From: Microthyrium microscopicum
Taxonomy: Eukaryota > Ascomycota > Dothideomycetes > Microthyriales > Microthyriaceae
Direction: 5' to 3'
NCBI GenBank assembly: GCA_010405405.1
Contig: MU004230.1
Coordinates: forward strand, 3,431,744 to 3,495,743
DNA: 64,000 nt
A program made the translations under genes and the position numbers. Below, in pieces: positions 11,413 through 22,606 of this stretch (its first letter is position 1; every line of letters begins with the position of its first letter). The notes beneath the pieces were generated by a model. That model was not told the DNA's origin. It made no database searches and saw nothing but the letters and a program-made list of their open reading frames with translations.

Positions 11413-13300
11413 TTAGAAGATGTTGTGAACAAAGTTCATGAACTTCTCCTTCATGGTTTGGTTCTTCCTCAATTCCATAGCGGCGATGCTCTCGCGTCTC
11501 ATCTCGTCGGTAGTCTCTCTCATGCCAGTGTAGACGTCGATGTTCTTGATCGCAACCCACAGTGGGCGATCTTCTGGTCGCTTGAACCAACTGTAGACCT
11601 TCCAGATAAAGTATAGGAAGATAAGGAAGGGGCCGGCAAGGTAAGCCTGGAAGAAGAGGGATGCGGACAAGTATGGTCCGCCGACTGGGTATAGTGCAAC
11701 ATAAAATTGTGCCATCAGAGCAATGACGTTGATGAACAGGCAGATCCAGGAGCCAATGACACCGAATTTGGCCTTGAATGGCAGCTCATCGACCGAGTGG
11801 CCATTTGCTTTCCATGCCATACGGAAACGGATGTGAGCTAGAGCAATACTACCATAGACAAACAGGATGGAAAGACCTGACAATGACAAAAGCCAGTTGA
11901 AAATGTCTCCACCGTTGGCTGCCAAGTTGACGAAAGCCAAACATCCAAAGAGAAGCTGAATGATGACCACGGTGATAGGACGTCCCTTGTTATCAACGTA
12001 AGCGCAGATCTTGGGAGCCATGCCGTTGACAGCCAAGGCTTGCATCGTGCGAGTGGAGCCGAAAGTGCATGAGTTGGCGACACTGATGACAGAGATCAAG
12101 ATGACAGCGTTAAAGATTGATGGAAGAACCTTGATACCAGCGAGTTGGATGGCGATAACGAAAGGCGAGTGACGGGAGGATGAACCTTCACCAGAGTACA
12201 GATAACTATCGGCTGGAACGATCAATCCAATGAGGAAAAGGTTGACAATGTAGAAGATAGCAATACGCCAGATGACCTGGTTGGAAGCTTTTGGAATCTC
12301 CTTCTTTGGGTTTGCAGTCTCAGCAGCAGCAAGACCAGTAAGTTCAGTTCCGGTGTAAGCGAAAGCTGCAGTAACGAAGACGGAGCAGAAGCCGTGGAAT
12401 CCGTTAAGGAAAGCAGTATGTGGCGCGTGCCAGTAAGCTGCTCCAATGTAGCCTCTGTTATCTGTTGGAACACCACCGCAGTCGATGATAATTCCGAGAA
12501 TCATAAAGCCAATGCAAGCAATAATCTTCATCACACTGAGAACCAATTCGACCTATTTCAATCAGTTTTGTCTTAAAGAGAGTTTTGGGGAAACATACCT
12601 CGCCATAGCCCTTTACACCAAACATTTGGATAACGACCAATGCGACTAGAAGTGGAACAATCCATGCAGCGTTATTAATACCTTCCGATCCAGACCAGTA
12701 ATGAATGATGTTGCAAGCAGCGGAAATCTCAAACGGTAATACAGTTAACCAACTGATTGCGTATTCCCAACCACAAGCGAAACCCCAAGAAGGATCAACG
12801 AATCGGCAGATGTACATGGTAAAGGCTCCGTTGATTGGGTACATGACAGCGAGTTCTGCAAGAGCTTGCATCACGAGGTAACTAAACAGCCAGGTTAGAT
12901 GAGGAGTAAGCTGTGGAGCTTCATACATACACCATGACACCTATTTTCAAGTTAATTGCTGCGCACCTAGTCTCGAAAAGCTACCACTTACCAATAATAA
13001 TGAATCCAAGAAGAACAGAACCGGGTCCACCAGTCTGAAAAGCATTACCAGAACCGACAAAGAGACCAGCACCAATTGCACCACCACTTCGCGCATGTCA
13101 GCATCGTCCTCTCGAATCCGAAGGTCCTCAACTTACATGGCAATCATCTGCATGTGTCGTCCTTTGAGATCTTTGTGAAGCGCATTTGCGCCAACTTCTG
13201 GGTCGGCATGGTAAGTACCTCCTTCGTGAGCAGTATCATACTCGGGAGCAGCATGAGCGTGCTTCTCGCCGAGATCACCGCTTTTTGGTTCGTAACTCAT
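11413..13300 (-). CDS. Amino-acid permease, fungal AAT family (Gap1/Inda1-like)
   Basis: Five exons: 13300-13137, 13086-12992, 12940-12931 (only 10 nt), 12881-12599 and 12552-11413, encoding 563 residues. The N-terminal AAT signature MIAIGGAIGAGLFVGSG is completed only after joining exons 1 and 2, and the reading IIIGVMVYLVMQALAELAV only by including the 10-nt exon. About 12 hydrophobic helices follow, with FVTAAFAYTGTEL and GRPITVVIIQ regions typical of yeast amino-acid permeases (APC superfamily, proton symport at the plasma membrane). Substrate range is not readable, though it resembles broad-range Gap1/Inda1 proteins more than proline- or lysine-specific ones. Confidence 0.92.
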
Positions 13301-15464
13301 GGTTGCGGTTGCGATTTACGTAGGTAGGAAACGAAGAAATCGACCAGGCCGTGAATTTAATTTGAATAGAAATGCTATGACCGGGTCTTTAAAGCGTCAA
13401 GCAACGACCGCAAGCTACCCCAGCGCCCGCACCGCTGCAACGCGACTCATCAAGCCATGTACGGCAAATCATAGATAAGCAGCATCCCTCGCGTGTTGAA
13501 GGGTTGCTACTGGTCCCTGCGATGCTCGTAATCAGCATCCGAGCAATCGGATCCGCAAAAGGTATAGAGCTGATTTGGGGAAGGTGACATTGTAACACCG
13601 TGACACCCCACGGCAGATAACCAGGTTCGTGGAAATTGATGTTTTATGGGGAAGTGGCGGTATACGACCAATGCCGTGCGTTCAAGATGGATGTGGCGCT
13701 ATACTACTGTACCCTAAAGTGGTGATTGACGAGGTTCTTTGCCTAATCATCCTTTGACAACACCAATACCGTCACTAAGATAAAGCCGCTCGCGGTAGAA
13801 CCGCACAAGCGGCGGATAGGGTCACAAGAGCACTTTCAAACGCAAAGAGTAGTTCGGCCATTTTCATTGGATAGAAATGTAACCGCATATCTCAAGATAT
13901 GTCTAGGATTGTGCACTTTTGGGTTCATTTAAAGGTCTAGATGCCTTTTGAATGTGTTAAGAAACCATATTATATCCATCAGGCTTCAAGATCGGATAGC
14001 AGCTCGTCGCGATCAACTTCTGCACGATGGGAAAATCGGTGTTGGCTGTCTGTAAGCCTCATGTGAGCCTCATGCAGGCGTTTTCTTCAACCAACCTCCT
14101 CAAGCAAACGGACCTTTTCTTTCAAAGCCGAAGTGATAGCAAAAGCTAGCTGTCACTAAACACGACGCGTCGGATACAAAACTTGAAGCCAGAATCTGCC
14201 TTACCAGAAAGGATCAAACAAACAAAGGACCCTGATCTGAAACATTGCTTACACGAATATCTTCAGCATTCAGAATTCTTATACTCTTGTGGTATTCAAA
14301 TCATAAGTTGTATAAGCAACGGAGCTGGTTCAGTTACTCCATAAGCCTTTGTCAGTATGAATTTATATGAATGACAAACTGAAAGCAGCAATGCATAACA
14401 TTGTAAGATTATCGGATCAGGAATCAGGATATCAGATGGTTACATCCCGATTTCACTAGTATGGACCCTTCTTACGCCACACTCCACCCTCTAACTCTAC
14501 GGAGAGTCGGAGGCATATTTCAGCACCCGAGGCATATTCCGCAGTCAGCTATTCGTATTATTATTCCGTTGTACAGAGTCCAGATTATCTCACTATCAGT
14601 CAAAAGTTCCCGCTAGACGTTGAAAAGCAGTAGACCTTTTCTAAGCGCTACTAGCCGCTTTGGACTAACGGATCTAACTGAAGATTTCCTTCTAAGCAAA
14701 GGTTCGTCGGCGAGGCCGATTTGGGTGGTAACAACTTACAAGGGTCCACAGCGATTCGTTCGCCTCCTCACATCCACTCATAATGAACCGCGAGAGTGTT
14801 AGCAAATAACATGACAGTCTTTTCAAATAATAATGGCCGAAAAGATCTGGAGCAGAGCAAGAGATTTTTCGAATTTTGACCTTTCATTCTTACACTTTCG
14901 AGTTTCGATCTTTCTAGGTATGATCCATATTGTGGCGCATGAACATTTCCATCCATGGATGGCTCTAAAGTTGATATAAAAGATACTTTAGAACAGGTCC
15001 TTCATCTTAACATGCCAACCCTCGACGAGCGAGCAATCCCTAGTTCTTCATGCAGCGAGTCCCTTGGACATACAGAGAAGGTAAATAAAATGACAATTCA
15101 AAGTCAAGATGTCTCTTCAGGCGATGTCCCATTGTAGAGATTCCTTCACGTCTCCTCCAAGCTTTCACATAGAACAGGTACGCGACTGAACAAAAAGCTT
15201 ATATACATGAGAACTATAGCAGCATGTACTATATACTTCGTAATTCATCATTGGGTCTATAGGTATAGTAGTAGAGTATTTAATTTCGCGCCATTATCCA
15301 CATAGAGACAGGGTTCCGACTAGGTAAAGTAATTTGGATTTAACAAGAATGTCAGACCTATATACAGCTGCAGATCTTGCAAAATAGAACATAGAAGTTG
15401 ATGGACTGGATAACTTCAATCGCAAAGTAACGGAAAATTGTGTTCTCAGTTGCACAGTTTTACA
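13301..15464. other. Intergenic, 2.2 kb
   Basis: It contains the promoters of the permease (minus) and the cutinase (plus). Only short, motif-free open frames. A small direct repeat of GAGGCATATT occurs at about 14510 and 14531. No gene or mobile element recognised. Confidence 0.5.
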
Positions 15465-16405
15465 ATGGCCATCAAGAGCGTTGTCCTCCTAGGACTTGCG
15501 ACATTATTTGCTCCGGTTATTGCACAATCCGCGTCCGAAACAGCAGCATGCAAAGGTTGGTCCATGAATAGCCCAAACTGATGTATATTTATTGACGATC
15601 GTCCACAAGGTCAATCCTGCTGGATCGCTGATCTTAGCACTTCTACTGGAAATGAATACAAGCTAAGAAATGGACAAAAGGCTGGCGGTGGTGACTCTCA
15701 AGGAGATGATTGTATCCGCAAATGCTTAATCAAGCTTGGCCATCCTGAAGCTCCTGGACTGAAGACGACTAAATATGGAGCACAAACGGATCTCTGTACG
15801 GCAGTCAGTGCACCCAAAAAAGAGAAACGAGCAACTTTAGAAGAAAGACAATCTTGCAAGCCTTATTCCCTACTTTTTGGTCGAGGCACTTTGGAAGGAG
15901 CAGGTTTGGGATTGGTAGGACGACCACTTGCGTCAGCTGCTGGAAGTAACTGGACTTCTCAAGCTATCAACTACGATGCTACTATGATGGGAATCAACTG
16001 CATTGGACTTCCAGGTGGAACAAAGTGTGTGGATCAACTCAACAGCCTTGCGAGCAAATGTCCAAACACCAAAATTGTAGTTGGCGGATACAGTCAAGGA
16101 GCAATGGTTGCAAGAATCTGCGTTGCGTATGCAACTCCACAAGCAAGAAAACAAGTCGCAGTAAGTTTTGATTGGAAAACTATTTCGGATTTGAACTGAC
16201 GAGTATATAGGGAATGGTTTTGTTCGGAGATCCATTCAATGGTGCTCCAGTTAAGGATTTCCCTACAGACAGGATCAAGGATTACTGCGAGGCAACCGAT
16301 GGTGTTTGTGCAGGAAAGCTTTCAATATCTCTTGGTCATTTGGCTTATCCTACGTCGGCTGTGTCTGACGCTGCCAAATGGATCAATTCTATAGTGAAGA
16401 AGTAG
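15465..16405 (+). CDS. Secreted cutinase with a Cys-rich N-terminal segment
   Basis: Exons 15465-15555, 15610-16160 and 16211-16405 encode 278 residues. Residues 1-20 are a signal peptide (cut near VIA-QS). Residues about 113-278 are a cutinase domain (CE5, alpha/beta hydrolase): nucleophile Ser192 in GGYSQGA, Asp244 in the C-x6-C loop ATDGVC, His257 in GHLAY, and the FGDPFNG block. Cutinases cleave the polyester of plant cuticle outside the cell. Unusual is the segment 21-112, which has five cysteines (29, 34, 65, 69, 93) and ends in a dibasic KEKR site (103-104) suitable for Kex2-type cleavage; ordinary cutinases have only a short propeptide. The first intron has a weak donor (GTTGGT), so the N-terminal join is less certain than the catalytic part. 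Confidence 0.88.
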
Positions 16406-17375
16406 ATGAAAATACTCAGAAGTACTACTACATCATTAATAGGTGCTTAAATTGCTAGTAAAGAACGCGTAGATTGGTGTCCTTCATATTCCTTGGGGTC
16501 AAAATGCAGTCTCGTATAGCCCATATCAAAATGGCTGCGTTATGTAGCAGGGAGCTACAGTGGTTGATAATGGATATGGCATGAACGTAAAGTTATGCCT
16601 GCTACAGAAGAGGCACGAGATATCTGATTTAAAACGACCAAAGTAAATACCTGCAACATAGTACTCTGTCTCTTTCAGTAGATGCCTCGTTCACTCTGTT
16701 CCTACTTTGTCACGCTCAAAATCTGCATAAGTGATCTTTAACATAATGATCTTTAGTATGGCTTGAGTCTGACCTGTTAGCACACTCAAGATCTTATGAT
16801 AGTGAAGATCACTCTTCCACTAACATCTCTTTCAAGCATGCAGACAATCCCGAATGAATATTCTCTTGTAACCTTGAAACTACCTAGGGAAGTTCTTGGC
16901 TCAAATACTGCTTCGGTCCCATATATGGTCAAAAGGTGTGTGGATTTGAAGAATAAGTCAGACCCATTGATTGGCTGAATGGTCCCAAAAGGGTTGGCGA
17001 GAGAGCTGAGTATACAGGAGAAAAATACCCGATTGGGCACTCAGCAAAGCTTACCATCATACTTCTTCACATTCGAATTGCGATGGGCATACCGAAAAGT
17101 CTCCGTTGAAGAGGGGGACAGCAGCCATGTTCACTGAAAGGGTGCTTTCAGTGACTGAGACGTGCAACATCTGATAAATATGTTTTTCAAGAGCATTTGA
17201 TATCCGATTCTGATAAGTATGGATCGCTATCATGGAGCTTCTACAAGTACAATGCACTAACTAAGGCACAACCAACATTCACTGTTCAGGCAGCCAACAC
17301 CAAGGACATTCCCAAGTATCAGAGAAAGAATCAGGTTTTATCTGTATTTTCTGCTTATCCTGACAATTGCTTACT
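16406..17375. other. Intergenic, convergent 3' regions
   Basis: It lies between the ends of the cutinase and RING-protein genes. A few 60-85 codon open frames without motifs are present; nothing recognised. Confidence 0.5.
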
Positions 17376-18482
17376 TCACTTCCGTGGTTGATGAGGAATC
17401 TTTCTTGCCCGCTGAGTGGAGTCCTCCTCTGCAATGTGCGCATCACGCTCTTTGGCTCGGGACTTCTTCATCGCTTGCTCTCGCTCTTGGTGTTCGGTCG
17501 ATTTTTCGACAGCACAAAGCTCGGCTTTGAGGTCGGCAATTTTTTGTTCGTTGATCTCACGCAACAGGAGCGCTTCTTTCAGATCTTCTTTGATCTTGTG
17601 CTGCTTCGCTGTGGCGGAGAGCTCGTGTTTCTGGTCAGTATCATCAGATTCCTCGTCAATCGTGCTAGAAGTTAGCACCTCGCAGTCGGAGGCAACGGAA
17701 TCTGGATCAGGCTGGCGTGTACCATTCGAAGCGGGATGGATTTTCTCATCCTCGAGCATATAGTCAAGGCGATGGATATATGTGCCACACTCAACGCAGG
17801 GTCCAAAGACCCCATTACCATCCTTATTGAGAAGCATGGCATATTCACAATCCAAGCAAAATACATGGCCACAGTTGCTTATTCTGGCTGACTTGTAGGG
17901 TTTCGTGTCGCAGCAAACGCATTTGTATGGATCGTGATCCTCTGCTGGAGCGATTGATTCGTCTTTGGACTCTGGGCGTTCATAGCAGTCCTCGCCGCTG
18001 TCATGGCTATCCTCATCACTATCCTCATCGTCGCCTTCAGACTCCGAACCCGAGGATGTGCCGGATAGATCGTCCTCATTCACAGGACGGAGACCATCCA
18101 GTTCGTGCTGCGTGCCACACTGAACACAAGCACCATCAACAACTTGCCAGGTGCAGGAGCTACAGCGGTATGAATGGTCTTCATCATCCCATATCGCATC
18201 AGGCAGTCCAGCATCGTCGGCACGCTGGGAGCCGGGACCCTCATCAGACTCCTCGTACTCCATACCGCAGCCAACACATTCCCCAACAACAATCTCCCAG
18301 GCACAAGAACCACATCGGTCAACCTCGTCATCGGATTCCTCATCGTCCGAGTCATCATCATCCGTCACGCCATCGCCAATATCATCATCGCCAGTCTCGT
18401 CGTCTGCTGCCTCACTTTTGGTACTCTCAAGGTCGCCAGTATCGTCGATGAAAGATCCGTTGTCGGCATCTCGGTCAGACAT
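17376..18482 (-). CDS. Acidic C3HC4 RING-finger protein with duplicated CxxC modules
   Basis: Single-exon frame of 368 residues from the first in-frame ATG. It has a very acidic N-terminus (residues 13-55), two similar modules C-x2-C-x8-C-x2-C at 57-72 and 107-122 (CGSCAWEIVVGECVGCG and CSSCTWQVVDGACVQCG), another acidic Ser/Asp stretch (140-165), a C3HC4 RING at 188-232 (C188, C191, C204, H206, C209, C212, C229, C232), and a charged coiled coil at about 288-360. A RING suggests ubiquitin-ligase activity; the CxxC pairs look like small zinc ribbons. An alternative start is ATG at 18616, spliced over an intron with a weak GTAGCT donor, adding about 20 residues. Function unknown. Confidence 0.75.
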   Translation of the reverse strand: MSDRDADNGSFIDDTGDLESTKSEAADDETGDDDIGDGVTDDDDSDDEESDDEVDRCGSCAWEIVVGECVGCGMEYEESDEGPGSQRADDAGLPDAIWDDEDHSYRCSSCTWQVVDGACVQCGTQHELDGLRPVNEDDLSGTSSGSESEGDDEDSDEDSHDSGEDCYERPESKDESIAPAEDHDPYKCVCCDTKPYKSARISNCGHVFCLDCEYAMLLNKDGNGVFGPCVECGTYIHRLDYMLEDEKIHPASNGTRQPDPDSVASDCEVLTSSTIDEESDDTDQKHELSATAKQHKIKEDLKEALLLREINEQKIADLKAELCAVEKSTEHQEREQAMKKSRAKERDAHIAEEDSTQRARKIPHQPRK

Positions 18483-19400
18483 GGTGGCACTTATGACAGC
18501 TGTACCGCTCTCTGTTTCTTGTTTCACAGAACTTGATAATCCAATTAGCAATTTCGAACTAAAGAGCCAGAACCGAAGCAGCAGAGAATAAATGTAGCTA
18601 CCTGGAGTCCATTGTGCCGGAATTTGCTGGAAGTTAAGCGCTCTTAAATGTGCAGAGCGTTGAAGGGCACCCAATTCGGATGGTCTTGGAAAGGCGAGTT
18701 GAAGATGATGGAGGTTAGAGCTGGGAAAGTTTTTGTATTGTCCCCTCGCGATAGAAGTCTGGATATGGAGTCAATGTGGGGTGAATAAATTTTATTTTTG
18801 AGGTTTCAATAATTGAGTGTTGGCGTAAATACAAGTATATTATTGATGACTATCAATACCTGAACGAATGAGCGCGTGGACTGAAGAAGCTAAACATCTG
18901 TGCCTTCCAACTTGGGAGTGCCACCTTCTTAATAAGATACTTGGAGCCATCTTGCTACCGCGATATCTAAGTACATTGACTTACTTGGACACTAAAATGT
19001 AAGAAAGTCAGAGATTGTGCCTTCTAATGCTGCAATTTAAACTGCGGTGGCTTTTGAGGCCATACCATTAGTGAAGTCCACCGCAGTACTTCAGTCAATG
19101 ATATGTGGCAGATAACTCGTATGTACCTACCTTATGTGCCCAGGTACCAAGTAGGTAAATAGTGTCATTTAGGCTCATTGAAGAAGCTGATTGTTGAGAT
19201 CATCTATTACTAGCTGCCGTACGTTTTCTGTCGTAGTGGTAGTAATGTAGCAGTGTCCAGCCACTAATTGCCTACGGCGTTGCTACTTCTCAATGCGAGA
19301 TTAAAGCTCCGAAAAACTCCAAGATTTGAAGAATCAGTTGCAGCTTGAAAAGTAGAATGGCATTATTTCAATCCTTCATTCCTGCTAGAGGAAGAGCAGA
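18483..19400. other. Intergenic between two minus-strand genes
   Basis: It contains the RING-gene promoter and the 3' region of the hydrolase gene. One short inverted repeat is listed separately. No gene seen. Confidence 0.5.
19041..19087. repeat. Short perfect inverted repeat (10-bp arms)
   Basis: ACTGCGGTGG at 19041-19050 is the exact reverse complement of CCACCGCAGT at 19078-19087, with a 27-nt spacer. It could be a hairpin or a palindromic binding site; chance cannot be excluded. Confidence 0.5.
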
Positions 19401-20324
19401 CTAAGCTTTATTTATCACCTCCAGTATAAACTTCCTCGTCTCCTCCCCAATCAAAGTTGGATTCTCTTCCTGCAAATAATGCGTGCCAGGTCCAATCCCT
19501 ACACTTTTAAGATTCTTGAAACTGGCCTCAATTTCTGTTAACTTCGCCATAGGATTGACTCGTCCAGGCGCTGCCCAAAACATCAACTTCGGCACCTCAC
19601 TCGCTTCAAGCCAAGTCCAATAATCATCCACCATCTTCGCTACATCTGTTGGATTCCCATCGAAAGGAATCTCATTGGGAAACCGGTATAACGGCTCCCG
19701 GTCCTTCGGATCCAAGAACGGTTTGCGATAATGTCGCATCTCCGCTTCACTCAGATCTCGTGCAGTCCCATCCCGACCAAGGATAACCTCAATAAATAGA
19801 TTTTGGTCGATGATCATCTCACGACCGGGCTTTTCCGTTCGAATGTTAGTGAAGAGCGTACGAGGCGCTTCAGGTAGATCTTGGAGAGATTTGCCTGCAC
19901 ATATGAACTCCATGAAGACGAGCCCAGCAACTCGAGAAGGATTTTTGCTGGCCCAGTCAAAGCCGAGGGCGGAACCCCAGTCGTGGATTACGAGAAATAA
20001 TTCCTCTGTCTGTTCTTTTGGAGCGACTGCGTCCAGAAAGGCGGCGATATATTGCACGTGCTCTCGGACATAGTAGCCGTTAGATGGCATCTTGCCCGAG
20101 TCACCAAAGCCGACAAGGTCGGGGGCAATACATCGAGCAATTGGTGAGATGTGCGGGATTATGTTTCGGTACAGATAAGAGGACGTGGGATTTCCATGAA
20201 GAAATACCACTGTTGGCGCATTTGCCGCTGGCAAGCCTGTGTCAACGTAGGCGATGGTACTGTCTAGCACGGCCACACGTTCCTTCGTGAAGGGAAAGTC
20301 GGCAGATATTGATGGAGAGGTCAT
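19401..20324 (-). CDS. Haloalkane dehalogenase-like alpha/beta hydrolase
   Basis: Intronless, 307 residues, starting at the first in-frame ATG (20324). It matches the haloalkane dehalogenase family (EC 3.8.1.5, DhaA/LinB type) along its whole length. Visible are HGNPTSSYLYRN (Asn45), DLVGFGDSGK, HDWGSALGFDWA (nucleophile Asp115 and Trp116), VFMEF (Glu139), the cap block REMIIDQNLFIE, HYRKPFLDP.DREPLYRFPNE, and GPGTHYLQE.NP (His282). The pentad Asn-Asp-Trp-Glu-His therefore corresponds to the halide-binding and catalytic residues of DhaA. Such enzymes hydrolyse carbon-halogen bonds to alcohol plus halide; epoxide hydrolases usually lack this Asn/Trp pair. No signal peptide or targeting sequence is visible, so it is probably cytosolic. 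Physiological substrate unknown. Confidence 0.88.
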   Translation of the reverse strand: MTSPSISADFPFTKERVAVLDSTIAYVDTGLPAANAPTVVFLHGNPTSSYLYRNIIPHISPIARCIAPDLVGFGDSGKMPSNGYYVREHVQYIAAFLDAVAPKEQTEELFLVIHDWGSALGFDWASKNPSRVAGLVFMEFICAGKSLQDLPEAPRTLFTNIRTEKPGREMIIDQNLFIEVILGRDGTARDLSEAEMRHYRKPFLDPKDREPLYRFPNEIPFDGNPTDVAKMVDDYWTWLEASEVPKLMFWAAPGRVNPMAKLTEIEASFKNLKSVGIGPGTHYLQEENPTLIGEETRKFILEVINKA

Positions 20325-21747
20325 CTTGAAGGTTTTCAAGAAGGTAGTTGGCTCACAAGGATTAAAACTCGATGCGATGTTCAGATATAAGTGTGTTCAG
20401 TAACTTTCATGGTAAGTTCCTCTGCGTTGATCATATGCGAGGTCAAGTTCTATGGTCAAGATCTGTACTAGGTTTGGTCAAAAGTGACTCATAACTGAAA
20501 ATCAAATCTTATTTCCGCTTGAATATCTAATTTATTACAAAGACAACATGGGTAGTTGAGTAAGAAGTGGAGGACAACATGTGTTTTGGATTAGTGATTC
20601 ATGGTCGCACGAAGTATATTCGAAACAGCGGATTTGCAGAAGACAAAACCTGAAGTAAAAGCTGAGCCGGGTTGGTGCTGTTGTTTGGCTTATCAGCTTG
20701 CAATTTCTCAAGTCCATTTCCTGGACTCTCGACTTTTCATGAGACTGTTAAGGAAATGTTCGGTGGTACTAGTCCTTGTGGTCTTCCTTTAAGTTATAAG
20801 TCGAAGTGATAAAGTTTCTACCCTTCTGCCAACGACAAGATTGATAGAAAACATACTGGTCATTGCACACATAATAGTATAGGACCTTATGAGTTGAGCA
20901 GGTCTAGAATGTTACTTGGCGCATGGAAACTAGCTCAATTTCTGAAAGTTTGGTATACTGCGCCACAGTCAGGGGTTTACCGTGAACATGGCCATGCAGT
21001 GCTGTGTTTCCCATATAAGGCCACATTTCCCATCAAGTGCGATAGGCTCTTTCGTACATTATTTTCGTAGAGCGTAATGACGACCGTCATTTATAGGGGA
21101 GACCTATGGATGTCAGCTGTTTATATCATTCATGTATACATGACTTTTCTGTGTTCGTCCTGTAAAATTCTAGTAATCGCACATGCGACTCAAGAGAGCA
21201 CGTTGGAAATGATAAATTTAGGAATCTTTGGCAAAGAGGATTTTGATAGTGTGTCCTATGACCTGGTGGATAATCCTCCTCAGCGAAACGGTTGTATCTA
21301 CCTGCTATCTCTTAGTAAGATTGATAAACCTCAACCTCACAAGAATGAGAATAGGAATGACTTAACACATATGAACTCCGCCTTCGCCTTCCCGCGCGGG
21401 AAATAAAATCCCCTAAAAATGTATTTAAAGTTCTTACTCTTGGCTCAGATTCGAAATTGTAGGCGCAGTCCGCCCAATCATCGCCCCTGAACTCAGCAAC
21501 CTTGAAACCGCAAGTGGACTGGTGCAGCGTGGTGGCTGAGGGAGATGAAATGGCCAAACAGTGAGATTCATAATCATTCCTTTTGTGCTGATGGACTCAC
21601 ACAGCTCACGCAGCTGAGGCGGACCTACTACCACATATAGCATTAATTTAATGGTGAGCATTCCCAATTTCGTGTCCTTTTCGTTGTTACAACTCCGTTC
21701 GATCGTGATATTCAATACGAGTTCGACACGCACTCTATGAAGACTCA
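20325..21747. other. Divergent intergenic region, 1.4 kb
   Basis: It lies between the starts of the hydrolase and the four-TM protein gene. An ATG-started frame at 21077-21406 (109 codons) has no motif and an unlikely composition. No supported gene. Confidence 0.5.
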
Positions 21748-22606
21748 ATGAAAGTAACAGTTCCACAGAGCAGCCATTCTAACGGATCGCAAGCTCGCTA
21801 CTATCACAACAACTCCAGCGCAATGTCCTTTCCCTTAAAACCTCATGCATACACGCAAGTCAATCGGGGTACCGAATACGGAGGATATGGAGACTCCGAA
21901 GGCATGATATCTGGTTTACAATACGAAGATAGAGTAAGTGCAAGTCGACCGGCCATTATCGGCCATTACATCTAACGCATCAAAGGCACTGAAAACACGA
22001 ATTCGCCGTCTTCGAGTCCTTTCCCGCACCCTCACCACCATCCTCTCCATCGGCGCTTTCGTTCCCATTGCGATCACACTCAAGACCTTCCTTTCGACTC
22101 GAGGCGAATTCCGCGACGCACTCAACATCGGGACTGGCCTCACCACACGGCGTAATGCATGGTCCAAAGGATCCAAAAACTGGCCAACATACATGTACTT
22201 TGGCGTCGCAGCAACGTCACTTCTACTCAACGCATGCATGCTGGCCGGCTACTTATTCTCGGTACGCGCTGCAAACATAGCATCGACGGTAGCGACACTG
22301 TGGGAATGGTTGATAATGTTGGGCAATTTTGGATTTTGGTTGGCTGGTGTGATCATCTACCGGACAGAGAAAGACAAGGGTGGTGTGAGCAACGATATTT
22401 GGGGGTGGACGTGTAGTACCGGAGCACAAAACGTGCAGGATGCTTTCAAAGATCTGATCGACTTCGAGAAATTGTGCCAGACACAGAGCAGTAGCTGGTA
22501 TATTGGAATGATTCAGGTGGGAAGTACAATCGTTACAGTCGTGACGTTTTGGTTTGTGTTTAGTCGAAGGTCAGTCAAGACGAGGGTGAAAAGTATGCGG
22601 GTCTGA
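21748..22606 (+). CDS. Four-TM membrane protein of unknown function
   Basis: Exon 1 is 21748-21933, the intron 21934-21985 (GTAAGT, TCTAACG branch, AAAG), exon 2 21986-22606; 268 residues. An in-frame ATG at 21823 (better -3 context, MSFPLKPHAYTQ) is an equally likely start. A hydrophilic Tyr/Gly-rich N-terminus precedes four predicted membrane helices, at roughly nt 22010-22090, 22190-22265, 22290-22365 and 22495-22570, with the loop between helices 3 and 4 carrying two cysteines (GWTCSTGAQN and FEKLCQTQ). This resembles uncharacterised integral membrane proteins of filamentous fungi. No function assigned. Confidence 0.75.
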
